34,877 nucleotides of DNA from Roseiflexaceae bacterium UBA965 (GTDB lineage: Bacteria > Chloroflexota > Chloroflexia > Chloroflexales > Roseiflexaceae), in contig DBCF01000141.1 in NCBI GenBank assembly GCA_002292925.1, forward strand, positions 185-35,061, in the 5' to 3' direction. The notes below the pieces were generated by a model, which had not been told where the DNA came from, did no database searches, and worked only from the letters and a program-made list of their open reading frames with translations. This document shows, one piece after another, positions 1 through 7,777 of the stretch. A program made the translations under genes and the position numbers. Numbering within the stretch: the first letter of the stretch is position 1; the number at the start of each line of letters is the position of its first letter.

Positions 1-311
1 ATATTTTCGGCAACGGTCATATGGGGGAAGAGCGCATATGATTGAAACACGGTGTTGACATTGCGCAAGTGCGCCGGGACTTTTTCGACATGCGCACCAC
101 CCAGCGAAATCACACCCGAACTAGGGAACTCAAAGCCGGCAATCATGCGCAAGGTGGTGGTTTTGCCGCATCCTGAAGGCCCAAGCATCGAAAAAAACTC
201 ACCATCACGAATGTCGAGGTCAATCGCATCAACAGCAGTCACGTTTTGGAAGCGTTTGGTGACTTGTTGCAGCACAACGGCAGATGTGTTTGTCACATGC
301 ACCTCTTTCAT
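1..311 (-). CDS. potA: Spermidine/putrescine-type ABC transporter ATPase, N-terminal part (cut by left edge)
   Basis: This is the nucleotide-binding subunit of an ABC importer of the PotA/CysA group, which hydrolyses ATP at the inner face of the membrane to drive solute uptake. The reverse strand reads as a typical N-terminus with the Walker A motif GPSGCGKTT, then the Q-loop region NTVFQSYALFPHMTVAEN, the form most common in PotA. The signature motif, Walker B and the C-terminal TOBE domain lie outside the window, so the substrate cannot be fixed; polyamine is the best guess. An in-frame TAA stands just upstream of the ATG at 311. A GTG at 296 is an alternative start: AAAGAGG lies five bases before it, whereas the ATG has no good ribosome site. 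No permease gene is visible here; pot operons usually carry them downstream. Confidence 0.9.
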   Translation of the reverse strand, partial: MKEVHVTNTSAVVLQQVTKRFQNVTAVDAIDLDIRDGEFFSMLGPSGCGKTTTLRMIAGFEFPSSGVISLGGAHVEKVPAHLRNVNTVFQSYALFPHMTVAEN

Positions 312-347
312 GCGTTATTCATGCCTACGAAAAGGAAATATGGCGCA

Positions 348-356
348 ATTATAGCA
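348..356 (-). promoter_or_regulatory. Extended -10 promoter of potA
   Basis: The reverse strand reads TGCTATAAT, a perfect -10 hexamer with the TGn extension, about 40 bases before the potA start. No good -35 hexamer is found 16-18 bases further upstream, which fits extended -10 promoters. Transcription would begin near 340. Confidence 0.55.
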
Positions 357-451
357 TATGTCGATATTTTTTTTGATGACTATCGCATTTTTTATACAAA
401 ATCAGTAACACGCCTTGTGCATATACGCAATACCAACCCCACTACCACGTC

Positions 452-489
452 ATGCCATGCCGGTTGCAATGGCAACCGTAGCGTGGCAT
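452..489. other. Imperfect inverted repeat between holB and potA
   Basis: Seven perfect pairs (CGGTTGC/GCAACCG) close a four-base loop. A further nine pairs, including one G-T pair, follow after a two-base bulge. No T-run follows on either strand, so it is not a standard intrinsic terminator, although it lies where a holB terminator would be expected. The remainder of the 312-590 gap shows only the potA promoter. Confidence 0.45.
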
Positions 490-590
490 CTCTCGAGGCT
501 GGCCATTGGATAGACACACGATATAGCACTCAATAGCAGATTCAATGATCCGCCGAGATTGGCGTAAGTATTGTATACAGTAACGCGCAT

Positions 591-1637
591 TTATTGGCGG
601 TCGGGGAGCTGCAGGATGAGTTGTTCAAAAACTAATTGCGGGTTGGCGTTTTCGCGTAATTGCCGCACCGCCAACACCAGCCGCCGCACAAACGCAGCCG
701 CAGGCACCACGCCGGTGCCCCGGGCCACCCGGGTGACATCGGCTTGACGATTGACCCACGTAATCGCATCGGGCACGCCGGCGGCCACCACCAGCACATC
801 GCGCCACCAGCGTTGCCACAACAACAACGTGTCGTAGACGGCGGCTTGTTCGCCCCCACGAAAGGCTTTGCCTTGCTCTTCGACCCACTTAAAACATTCA
901 ACCAGCGGGCGTTGCGACAACGACAACAACTCGTCAAGTTGGGTTTGGAGCTGATCAGCCGCTTCGGGGTTGTGGGCATATTGATGCGCGAGGCCGGGCA
1001 ACCCCTCACTCCAAGCAGCATACGTCACCGCATCGCGCTCGCTCACCCCTTGGGCCATCAGCCACGGGGCAATGGCGTCACGGGCCACAGGACGTAATTT
1101 GATGGCTTGGCAACGGGACACAATCGTCGCCATCACATCGCCAGCGGTATGCGCAACCAAAATAATCGTGGCGTAGGGGGGTGGTTCTTCGAGCACTTTG
1201 AGCATGGCGTTGGCGGCCCCTTCGCTCAAACGCTCGACATCGTCGAGGATAAACACGCGCCGGCGCCCTTCGTAGGGGCGTAGGTTGATGTCTGCTAGCC
1301 ACGTCCGCACCGTTTCGATGCGCACATCACGTTGGCGAGCGGCTTCTTCGGCCTTGAGGGTGGCGCCTTGGGTGGCGAGGCTGGCGATACGCACATCGGG
1401 ATGATTGCCTTTGGCGATCCGCCGGCAGCTACGACAATCGTCACACGGGGCGTCACCCGCCTGCTCACAGTTGAGGGTTTGCGCCAAACGCAACGCCAGC
1501 AACGATTTGCCGACGTGCCGCGGGCCACTAATCAGATAGGCGTGAGCCGGGCGCTGGGCGGCCACGGCATGCCGAAGCATGTCGACTGCCCAGTGGTGCC
1601 CCACAATACCCCATGAATCGTGACCAATTGTCTGCAT
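591..1637 (-). CDS. holB: DNA polymerase III subunit delta'
   Basis: This is a subunit of the clamp loader that places the sliding clamp on DNA during replication. The 348-residue protein has an N-terminal AAA+ fold with Walker A GPRHVGKS at residues 38-45, a four-cysteine zinc site (C57, C65, C68, C71), Walker B at about 128-135 (VFILDDVE), the LEEPP motif at 149-153 and the SRC sensor motif at 174-176. The Walker A lysine is intact. The C-terminal part fits the collar domain. The gene starts two bases after the fabF stop, so the two are almost certainly co-transcribed. DnaX is the closest paralogue, but the length and lack of a long C-terminal extension favour delta'. Confidence 0.93.
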   Translation of the reverse strand: MQTIGHDSWGIVGHHWAVDMLRHAVAAQRPAHAYLISGPRHVGKSLLALRLAQTLNCEQAGDAPCDDCRSCRRIAKGNHPDVRIASLATQGATLKAEEAARQRDVRIETVRTWLADINLRPYEGRRRVFILDDVERLSEGAANAMLKVLEEPPPYATIILVAHTAGDVMATIVSRCQAIKLRPVARDAIAPWLMAQGVSERDAVTYAAWSEGLPGLAHQYAHNPEAADQLQTQLDELLSLSQRPLVECFKWVEEQGKAFRGGEQAAVYDTLLLWQRWWRDVLVVAAGVPDAITWVNRQADVTRVARGTGVVPAAAFVRRLVLAVRQLRENANPQLVFEQLILQLPDRQ

Positions 1638-1639
1638 GA

Positions 1640-2989
1640 TTACTTCCAGCGCCGTAAGGCGATGACGGCATTGATACCCCCAAAGCCAAACGAATTACTC
1701 AAGGCTACATCGATTTTGGCAGGGCGGGCCACGTTGGGCACATAATCGAGGTCACACAACGGGTCCGGTTGCTCGAGGTTAATGGTGGGGTGGATGATTT
1801 GATCGCGCAAGGTCAGTACCGTGGCGACAGCTTCGACGGCACCAGCGGCTGCCGTCAAATGACCAATCATCGATTTGGATGCGGTAATCGGGATATTGTA
1901 GGCATGTGCGCCAAACACCTGCTTGATGGCCGCCGTCTCGACGATATCACCCACGTGCGTACTGGTGGCATGGGCATTGATGTGGTCGACTTGCTCGGGC
2001 AGTAATTGGGCGTGCTTCAAGGCGATTTGCATTGCACGCACCGCCCCCCGCCCTTCGGGATGGGGTGAGGTGACATGATAGGCATCGCTGGTCGAACCAT
2101 AGCCGATGACTTCTGCCACAATCCGGGCACCACGCCGCTTGGCGTGGCTCAGGCGTTCGAGTACCAGCACACCAGCACCTTCACCGAGTACAAAGCCATC
2201 GCGATTGACATCGAATGGGCGTGAGGCGCGCTGGGGCTCATCGTTGCGCATCGACAAGGCCCGGGCGGCAGCAAAGCTGGCCAAGCCCAAGCGGGCGATG
2301 GGCGCTTCGCTGCCACCAGCCAATATCACGTCGGCATCGCCCCGCAACAACACGTTGACCGCTTCGCCAATCGACTGGGTGCTGGCAGCACAAGCGGTGG
2401 CGATGGTGGTGTTGTAACCCGTCAAGCCTAGTTGAATCGACACTTGGCACGACGGCATGTTGGGTAACGACAAGGTGATATAAAAGGGATTGACTTTGGC
2501 AGAGCCCCGGGTAACGATGGTCTCGACGGCTTGTTCGGTATCGATTGCCGACGAAGAACCGTCGGCAATCATGGCGCCGATGCGGTCACGGTTGGCGTCG
2601 TTGATATCGAGTTGGGCATCGGCGACGGCCATACGAGCGGCAGCCACGGCGAGTTGACTGGCGCGTGAGATACGCCGGGCTTCTTTGGCATCCATGTATT
2701 CACGGGGGTCGAAATCAGGCACTTGGGCGGCAATCCGCACTGCGGCATCACCAGGGTCGCAGACGGTCACTGGACCAACCCCACTTTTGCCCGCCAGCAT
2801 GTTGCGCCAAAACAAATCGACACCCACGCCATTGGGTGCAGCCACACCGAGGCCGGTGACGACCACCCGCAAATCATCGGGATCGACACTGTCGACCGTC
2901 GCTTCGAGGGCAGCATCGAGCGCCACACCACGCAACCCCAACGATGCGAGGCGCTGACGCAAGATTCCCCGTGTATATTCAGTATGCAT
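1640..2989 (-). CDS. fabF: 3-oxoacyl-ACP synthase II (beta-ketoacyl-ACP synthase)
   Basis: This enzyme condenses malonyl-ACP with a growing acyl-ACP in type II fatty acid synthesis. Using the ATG at 2989 the protein has 449 residues. Its catalytic cysteine is C200 in TACAAST, the two histidines are H340 in NAHATSTHVGD and H377 in SKSMIGHLTAAAG, with K372 in the same motif; the glycine-rich SNSFGFGG lies near the C-terminus. The start at 2989 is preferred because AAAAGGGG lies six bases upstream; the frame stays open to 3073 without a better site. The first 40 residues, before RVVVTGLG, form a predicted helical extension absent from standard FabF of about 410 residues. No fabD, fabG or acpP lies beside it. 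It leads directly into holB. Confidence 0.93.
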   Translation of the reverse strand: MHTEYTRGILRQRLASLGLRGVALDAALEATVDSVDPDDLRVVVTGLGVAAPNGVGVDLFWRNMLAGKSGVGPVTVCDPGDAAVRIAAQVPDFDPREYMDAKEARRISRASQLAVAAARMAVADAQLDINDANRDRIGAMIADGSSSAIDTEQAVETIVTRGSAKVNPFYITLSLPNMPSCQVSIQLGLTGYNTTIATACAASTQSIGEAVNVLLRGDADVILAGGSEAPIARLGLASFAAARALSMRNDEPQRASRPFDVNRDGFVLGEGAGVLVLERLSHAKRRGARIVAEVIGYGSTSDAYHVTSPHPEGRGAVRAMQIALKHAQLLPEQVDHINAHATSTHVGDIVETAAIKQVFGAHAYNIPITASKSMIGHLTAAAGAVEAVATVLTLRDQIIHPTINLEQPDPLCDLDYVPNVARPAKIDVALSNSFGFGGINAVIALRRWK

Positions 2990-3090
2990 ACCCAACCCCT
3001 TTTGCCACTCCATCGGCACAATGCTCAGACACTGCCTATCGGATAGGTCAATTACGGCGCAGAACGCAACCAATTGATTACCCGATGTGC

Positions 3091-3103
3091 AGTGTTTAAC
3101 ACT
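3091..3103. promoter_or_regulatory. Short palindrome upstream of fabF
   Basis: AGTGTT-T-AACACT is a perfect 6-1-6 palindrome lying about 100 bases before the fabF start, between uppP and fabF. It could be an operator for a dimeric repressor. I found no convincing -35/-10 pair beside it and recognise no known operator, so the assignment is tentative. Confidence 0.25.
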
Positions 3104-3135
3104 CAGTTAATTATCGAGTATACCACGGAGTGTGA

Positions 3136-4008
3136 TTAGCCACGAATGAACCACAAGCCAATCACGACAACTGCCATCACGATGCGATAGTAGGCAAACC
3201 AACCAAAGCCAATCCGACGGATCCACTGCAGCATCAAATCGATGACTAACCAGCCCACCAGCGCCGACGTGACGATGCCAATCACCATGGTCACCACATC
3301 GTTGCCACTCACCGCCAATAAATCTTTGATTTTGATGAGTACTGCCGCCAAGGTAATCGGCATACTCAACAAAAACGAAAAGCGCGCAGCAGCGGCACGA
3401 TCAAATTGCAACGCCCGCCCGGCACTCATCGTCGCCCCCGAACGTGACACCCCCGGCATCAATGCCAACGTCTGCGCCAGACCAATCCAGACGGCATCGC
3501 GCCACGTGAGGGTCGTCAATTCGCGGGTGGCACTGCTCCGCCCATCGATGAAGGCAATCACGAGCCCCATCACCGCCAATACCACCGCGATTTGCAAGGG
3601 CGAACGCAAGTAGGCTTCAATCGGGTCTTGAAACAAAATCCCGGCAATTGCAGCCGGAATGGTGGCGATAATCACCGCCAACAACATCATGGCGGGTTGT
3701 GACTGTTGCGGACGGGCGAGTTGCGGCACCGCCTTGAGCAACGCCATCCAATCGGACCAGAAATAAGCCACCACAGCCGCCAACGTACCCACATGTAAGG
3801 CTACATCAAAAGTCAACGAATTGATGAGTGGGTCTTGCCAGCCAAACAACCACGGTAACAAAATTAAATGGGCCGACGACGAAACCGGCAAAAACTCGGT
3901 CACCCCTTGGAGCGCACCCATCACAAACGCAGCCGATTGCCCGAGTGCCACCGCCACAACAGCCAACACCACCACTCCCACCGCAAATACTTGTGTCAAC
4001 CGTGTCAT
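3136..4008 (-). CDS. uppP: Undecaprenyl-diphosphatase
   Basis: This integral membrane enzyme removes a phosphate from undecaprenyl diphosphate, regenerating the lipid carrier used in peptidoglycan and polysaccharide synthesis; overproduction gives bacitracin resistance. The BacA/UppP signatures are clear: QGVTEFLPVSSSAHLIL at residues 34-50, DVALHVGTLAAV near 68-79 and PGVSRSGATMSAGRAL at 185-200. Several strongly hydrophobic segments follow. At 290 residues it is about 20 longer than usual because of an extra hydrophobic N-terminal stretch; AGAGG lies ahead of the chosen ATG. The gene is 34 bases downstream of the phospholipase D-like gene on the same strand. Confidence 0.95.
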   Translation of the reverse strand: MTRLTQVFAVGVVVLAVVAVALGQSAAFVMGALQGVTEFLPVSSSAHLILLPWLFGWQDPLINSLTFDVALHVGTLAAVVAYFWSDWMALLKAVPQLARPQQSQPAMMLLAVIIATIPAAIAGILFQDPIEAYLRSPLQIAVVLAVMGLVIAFIDGRSSATRELTTLTWRDAVWIGLAQTLALMPGVSRSGATMSAGRALQFDRAAAARFSFLLSMPITLAAVLIKIKDLLAVSGNDVVTMVIGIVTSALVGWLVIDLMLQWIRRIGFGWFAYYRIVMAVVVIGLWFIRG

Positions 4009-4042
4009 TCAGACGCCTCTGTTTTCTGTGTGGTGCGGTTGA

Positions 4043-5239
4043 TTATTTGCCGCACTGTGTTGGTTGCTCGGCTTGACCCCGGACTAATTTATATTCGGCA
4101 ATCATCTGGGCAGCCAAGCTGGGGCTATTGATGATGAGCAGGTTCTCGTCGTTGCTCTGCTCGGCACTTTTGGTGAAGTTGTACGAGCCGGTAATCACTA
4201 CTGCATCATCGATGATAATGGTTTTGTGATGCATGATATAACAATTACCATCTTTCAAAATATCAACACCAGCAGACTCGAGGGCCGGCCACGCCGAGCC
4301 CGTACCTTTGACGTTTTGGTTTTCCATCACCCCTTGTACCAGCAAATTACGCTTGTGGGCCGCAATCATGGCTTGGCTAATCGCTTTGTCGGTATACGAA
4401 AACGCCATAAAGCGCACGCTTTTTTTGGCGGCTTTGATCTCTGCCACCACGTATTTGTTGATGTCATCGACGGGTGAAAAAAAGTAGGTCAAATCGCCGT
4501 CCGGCAAATCAATGGTGGGGTAGGGGGCATGTCCGACTTTACCCACGCCAAACGTCCCATTCATGAATTGGTCGACTTCTTGGTGATACATGGCCGCCAT
4601 GGTGCTGTTGACGAACCGCAACATGCTGTTGTTGTTGCGATAGGTATCGTTAAAGGTCATATTCCACGAGCCGGTCCAGACGATGGTGTCATCGATGGCG
4701 GCGATTTTTTCGTGCATAAAGGGTTCGCGTTCATCGGCAATCACGGCAATATTGGCGTCTTGCAGGGCACCAATCACCTGCGCCACCCGGGCATCGGTGA
4801 GATTGGTGTCGTCGTAGGCCACCCGTACCGTCACGCCCCGTTTGTTGGCAGCCAGCAAGGCATCACGCAACTCGGGCAAATCGATATCGAACACCGCAAT
4901 GTCAATGGACGATTTGGCTGCTGCGATGTCAGCCAAAAAGGCTTTGTACATGGGTGATTTGGTGCGTTCAGCTGCCACATCGGGGTAGACCAAAAAGGGC
5001 GTCGTTGAGTACAACGTCACTCCTTTGATGGGCACAATCGGGGCTGCGGGGTCGCTGGGGGTGGGACCAGTCGCATCGGGATCGGGTTCAACGGGGTTCT
5101 CGTCGACAGTAGGCACAGAATCGCTACTATCGGGGGTGCTGGTGGGGTTAATTTGTTCTTTGAAAAACAACGCAATCAACAACACCACCGCAATCAACAG
5201 CAAGACACGCCAATCTTTTGGCAGATTGTTCTTATTCAT
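4043..5239 (-). CDS. Membrane-anchored or secreted phospholipase D-like protein with two HKD motifs
   Basis: The 398-residue protein belongs to the phospholipase D superfamily, which cleaves phosphodiester bonds in lipids or nucleic acids. It starts with a short basic stretch and one hydrophobic segment (about residues 10-26), a signal anchor or signal peptide, then a Pro/Asp-rich linker to about residue 70. Two PLD repeats follow. HKD motif 1 is H176-x-K178-xxxx-D183 and motif 2 is H337-x-K339-xxxx-D344; each is followed by the usual hydrophobic strand and GSWN or GSYN. Both active-site halves are therefore intact. The arrangement resembles secreted Nuc-type endonucleases as much as lipases, and the substrate cannot be decided. 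The ATG overlaps the stop of the upstream small gene (TAATG), so translation is probably coupled. Confidence 0.85.
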   Translation of the reverse strand: MNKNNLPKDWRVLLLIAVVLLIALFFKEQINPTSTPDSSDSVPTVDENPVEPDPDATGPTPSDPAAPIVPIKGVTLYSTTPFLVYPDVAAERTKSPMYKAFLADIAAAKSSIDIAVFDIDLPELRDALLAANKRGVTVRVAYDDTNLTDARVAQVIGALQDANIAVIADEREPFMHEKIAAIDDTIVWTGSWNMTFNDTYRNNNSMLRFVNSTMAAMYHQEVDQFMNGTFGVGKVGHAPYPTIDLPDGDLTYFFSPVDDINKYVVAEIKAAKKSVRFMAFSYTDKAISQAMIAAHKRNLLVQGVMENQNVKGTGSAWPALESAGVDILKDGNCYIMHHKTIIIDDAVVITGSYNFTKSAEQSNDENLLIINSPSLAAQMIAEYKLVRGQAEQPTQCGK

Positions 5240-5607
5240 TATTTGTTCTCTTTACGCCAAAACGATACAAAACGTTGCCATAAACTGGGAGGAGCAGGAG
5301 GCTGAATCGGTCGGAGCGGAGTGGTACGAATGGCCATAGTGCGGTCAGAGGCGCGTAATACTTGTACGAAATTGGCTTGAGCCTGTGACACATCACCGCC
5401 ATTGGCGGCCGTTATCCGTGCAGCAGTGCGAATCGCATTGATTTGCGTAGCTACTGCTTGGTCATCGAGGTCTGTGCGTTGCGCAATTGATTCAGCGGTC
5501 GTCGCAGCCCATTGGCGGAGCTGGGTGGCTTGATCACCTTCGAGATCGCCAACCAATGATTCATCTTCCGATATGCGTTCAAGCATTTGCATACGCGCAT
5601 CATTCAT
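5239..5607 (-). CDS. Small helical protein of unknown function, coupled to the PLD-like gene
   Basis: I do not recognise this family. The chosen start (MNDARMQMLER) gives 122 residues, with GAGAG about ten bases upstream; the frame continues upstream to 5661 but the extra residues look non-coding. Residues 1-90 are predicted almost entirely helical, rich in Ala, Gln and acidic residues. A short Pro-rich stretch (PIQPPAPPS) follows, and the end is aromatic and basic (LWQRFVSFWRKENK), which could associate with membrane. There is no signal peptide. The one-base overlap with the PLD-like gene suggests a shared role, for instance as a partner or immunity-like protein; this is speculation from position only. 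Confidence 0.6.
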   Translation of the reverse strand: MNDARMQMLERISEDESLVGDLEGDQATQLRQWAATTAESIAQRTDLDDQAVATQINAIRTAARITAANGGDVSQAQANFVQVLRASDRTMAIRTTPLRPIQPPAPPSLWQRFVSFWRKENK

Positions 5608-5645
5608 GGTTATTACTCTCTGTTTGCCCTGTAGGCAGGCACATG

Positions 5646-5695
5646 TACTGAATACACTCAATTATACCGTTACTGAATATATCCAATTATACCGT
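5646..5695 (-). repeat. Two 25-base tandem repeats, each with a TATAAT box
   Basis: Units 5646-5670 and 5671-5695 match at 22 of 25 positions. On the minus strand each contains TATAAT (at 5661-5666 and 5686-5691), in front of the small helical protein and PLD-like gene. This looks like a duplicated promoter core. No clear -35 hexamer is present for either copy. Confidence 0.5.
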
Positions 5696-5707
5696 AATCG
5701 TAAATAG

Positions 5708-6916
5708 TTAGTTTACATTCGCCGTATTGGCAATCGCCTGCAAGAAACGCGGTACAATCACGCGCCAATCATAGTTAGCCACCACAAAATCACGGGTAGG
5801 CTTAGTGGCTGGCGGGTTCGCCAAGGTCGCCACAATCGCAGCCGCCATGGCTGCTGGTGTATCAGCCACCTTGCAGTGGGTGTCGTTGAGTCCATCGATA
5901 CCCTCGACACCGAGGCTGGTGCTGACAATCGGCACTTCGAGGGCCATCGCTTCGAGGACTTTGAGGCGTACCCCGCCACCAATCCGCATCGGCACCACAT
6001 AGGCATGCGCCCCACACAGATAAGCCCGCGTGTCGGCGACTTCACCCGTCAACGATACTTCACCAGCAGCTTGGAGCGCGAGTAATGCGGGCGAGGGGCG
6101 ACGCCCTACCGCCACCAACACCACCTCGGGGACGGCCTTACGCACCAACGGCAATACCTGCGCCACAAACCAGCGCAAGGCATCGATGTTGGGGCGGTAA
6201 TCCATTGTGCCACTAAAGACCAAGGTGGGCCGCACAAAGGGGTGCGGCACCACCCGGCGGCGGTCGAAATAACTGGTATCGACGCCATTAGGCACCACGT
6301 ATGGCTTCACCGTCGGCACCAATTGGGACAGGGTCTGCGCATCGCCCGTCGATACCGCGGTGACCCCATTCACGGTCGCCAGCATGTTTTTTTCAAAATA
6401 CTTTAACTTTTGCCATTGAATCAACGAATACAACGCCCCGTGCCACCGCATCGGATTGCGAGCATCGGTCATGGCGGCCCGTTGTTGGATGACGTATTCG
6501 GCGTTGAATTCATCAAACAACGTGGGGATGCCGTAGGTTTTGACCACATCGAGATAGGGCGCCATTTCGATACTAAAGGCAATCACCACATCGAAATAGC
6601 GTTGTTGCAACAAGGCTTCGAGCTGCTGACGATAGCTCACATCGACATTGCGCAAGGCCATGTCAGGCAACGGGTTGGTCAACGTCTGCAGCGCACGTTG
6701 GCGCAGGTTGCGTTTGGCCGGGCCCGCCACCCCAATCACCGTCACCGGTGCGACTTGAGCCTGTACGGCCACTTGATCGGTGATGTTGGTGACAAAGGTC
6801 AAGCAGGTCACACTATGCGTATGCGCTATCCCCCGGAGCAGTTGATAGATGCGCATCGTGCCACCACCATAGGGAGGCCACGGCGCATAGGGGGTCAAGA
6901 CTAATATTTTCATCAT
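5708..6916 (-). CDS. GT4-type glycosyltransferase
   Basis: This retaining GT-B glycosyltransferase transfers a sugar from an activated donor, probably to a lipid-linked or surface polysaccharide. The 402-residue protein begins MMKILVLTPYAPWPPYGGG, the standard N-terminal strand and glycine-rich loop. The C-terminal half has VVPNGVDTSYF (208-217), FSGTMDYRPNIDALRWF (234-250) and the donor-site motif RIGGGVRLKVLEAMALEVPI (311-330) with the E-x7-E pattern. It resembles the Stp1/EpsH1-associated group; donor and acceptor are unknown. The start ATG overlaps the dgkA stop (ATGATG), so the genes are translationally linked. The frame is open much further upstream, but that part is a shadow of dgkA. 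Confidence 0.88.
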   Translation of the reverse strand: MMKILVLTPYAPWPPYGGGTMRIYQLLRGIAHTHSVTCLTFVTNITDQVAVQAQVAPVTVIGVAGPAKRNLRQRALQTLTNPLPDMALRNVDVSYRQQLEALLQQRYFDVVIAFSIEMAPYLDVVKTYGIPTLFDEFNAEYVIQQRAAMTDARNPMRWHGALYSLIQWQKLKYFEKNMLATVNGVTAVSTGDAQTLSQLVPTVKPYVVPNGVDTSYFDRRRVVPHPFVRPTLVFSGTMDYRPNIDALRWFVAQVLPLVRKAVPEVVLVAVGRRPSPALLALQAAGEVSLTGEVADTRAYLCGAHAYVVPMRIGGGVRLKVLEAMALEVPIVSTSLGVEGIDGLNDTHCKVADTPAAMAAAIVATLANPPATKPTRDFVVANYDWRVIVPRFLQAIANTANVN

Positions 6917-7296
6917 TGCATCCATTGATAAAGGGGAATCAACAAAATCCAACCCGCCACGGCGACTGCCGTCAGTGCCGCCAACAATACGCCACCCGCG
7001 GCGATGTCTTTGGCACGCCCTGCCAAGGGGTGGTATTCGGGGCTGACGAGATCGACTACCGTTTCGATGGCGGTATTGAGGCTTTCGGCCACCAACACCA
7101 ACCCCATCGCCAAGCACAATATCGCCCAATCATACACGCTACAGCGCACCACAATTGCGAGGGTTACCACCACCACACTGGCTACGAGATGAATCTGGAA
7201 GTTGCGTTCACTACGGGCCACCAACCAAATCCCACGGATGGCGTAGCCAAACGACTGTGGCAAGGTGATATTGCGGGGTGGCAGCGGTGGTGTCAT
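6913..7296 (-). CDS. dgkA: Diacylglycerol kinase / undecaprenol kinase, DgkA family
   Basis: This small integral membrane kinase phosphorylates diacylglycerol, or undecaprenol in many Gram-positive-type bacteria. With the ATG at 7296 it has 127 residues. The family core is complete: ESLNTAIETVVDLVSPEYHP (71-90) followed by LAGRAKDIAAGGVLLAA, with E71, N74, E78, D82, K96 and D97 at the conserved sites and three membrane helices. A longer start at 7338 would overlap ybeY by 38 bases and adds an atypical N-terminus, so the short form is preferred. The order pgpH-ybeY-dgkA is conserved in many Firmicutes (there followed by cdd and era), which supports the assignment. Confidence 0.92.
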   Translation of the reverse strand: MTPPLPPRNITLPQSFGYAIRGIWLVARSERNFQIHLVASVVVVTLAIVVRCSVYDWAILCLAMGLVLVAESLNTAIETVVDLVSPEYHPLAGRAKDIAAGGVLLAALTAVAVAGWILLIPLYQWMQ

Positions 7297-7300
7297 AGAT

Positions 7301-7777
7301 TTATGCTCGCGGTAATTGCAATACTTCCATAATAGCATCTTGGTGTTGGCGCATCACGGCATCTTCTTCGGGGCTCCGTTCGTGATCAAAGCCCAGCAGA
7401 TGCAACATGCCATGCACCGTCAAAAACGCCAATTCGCGGGCTTCGCTATGCCCGTACTCGGCGGCTTGGCGTTGCACATGCGGCCACGAAATCGCAATGT
7501 CACCCAAATAGCGGGGCATCCCGGGGGGCAACACAAAGCGTGGGTCACTGTCGTCATCGGCGAACGACAACACATCGGTTTGGCTGTCGATTTTGCGGTA
7601 GTCACGGTTGTATTGGTGGATTTCTTCGGCGGTGGTCACATAGACCGATACTTCGATGGCTCCCTTGGTTTGTTGCTGTGTCAAGGTGGCCCGCACCGCC
7701 CGCTCGACCAAAGCTTCGTCGATAACCACACCGACTAATTCGTCCGAAAGTTGTACCTCTACAATTGCATTGCTCAT
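7301..7777 (-). CDS. ybeY: Endoribonuclease YbeY (rRNA maturation factor)
   Basis: This metal-dependent RNase takes part in 16S rRNA 3'-end maturation and ribosome quality control. The 158-residue protein carries the signature HGMLHLLGFDH with zinc ligands H122, H126 and H132, preceded by the conserved NRDYRKIDSQTDVLSFADDD and LGDIAIS segments. Length is normal. Its ATG overlaps the stop of the upstream HD-domain gene (ATGA), and dgkA begins four bases after its stop codon ends. Confidence 0.95.
   Translation of the reverse strand: MSNAIVEVQLSDELVGVVIDEALVERAVRATLTQQQTKGAIEVSVYVTTAEEIHQYNRDYRKIDSQTDVLSFADDDSDPRFVLPPGMPRYLGDIAISWPHVQRQAAEYGHSEARELAFLTVHGMLHLLGFDHERSPEEDAVMRQHQDAIMEVLQLPRA

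Noticed and set aside
452..489. Hairpin considered as tRNA or as holB terminator
   Set aside because: There is no cloverleaf or acceptor end and no T-run on either strand, so it is listed only as an inverted repeat.
4033..4055. Six-pair hairpin around the PLD-like stop codon, considered as a terminator
   Set aside because: It overlaps the coding end with an 11-base loop and has no T-run.
6917..7129. N-terminal extension of the glycosyltransferase frame
   Set aside because: Arg/Gly-rich translation overlapping dgkA in another frame; the family N-terminus begins at MMKILVLTPY.
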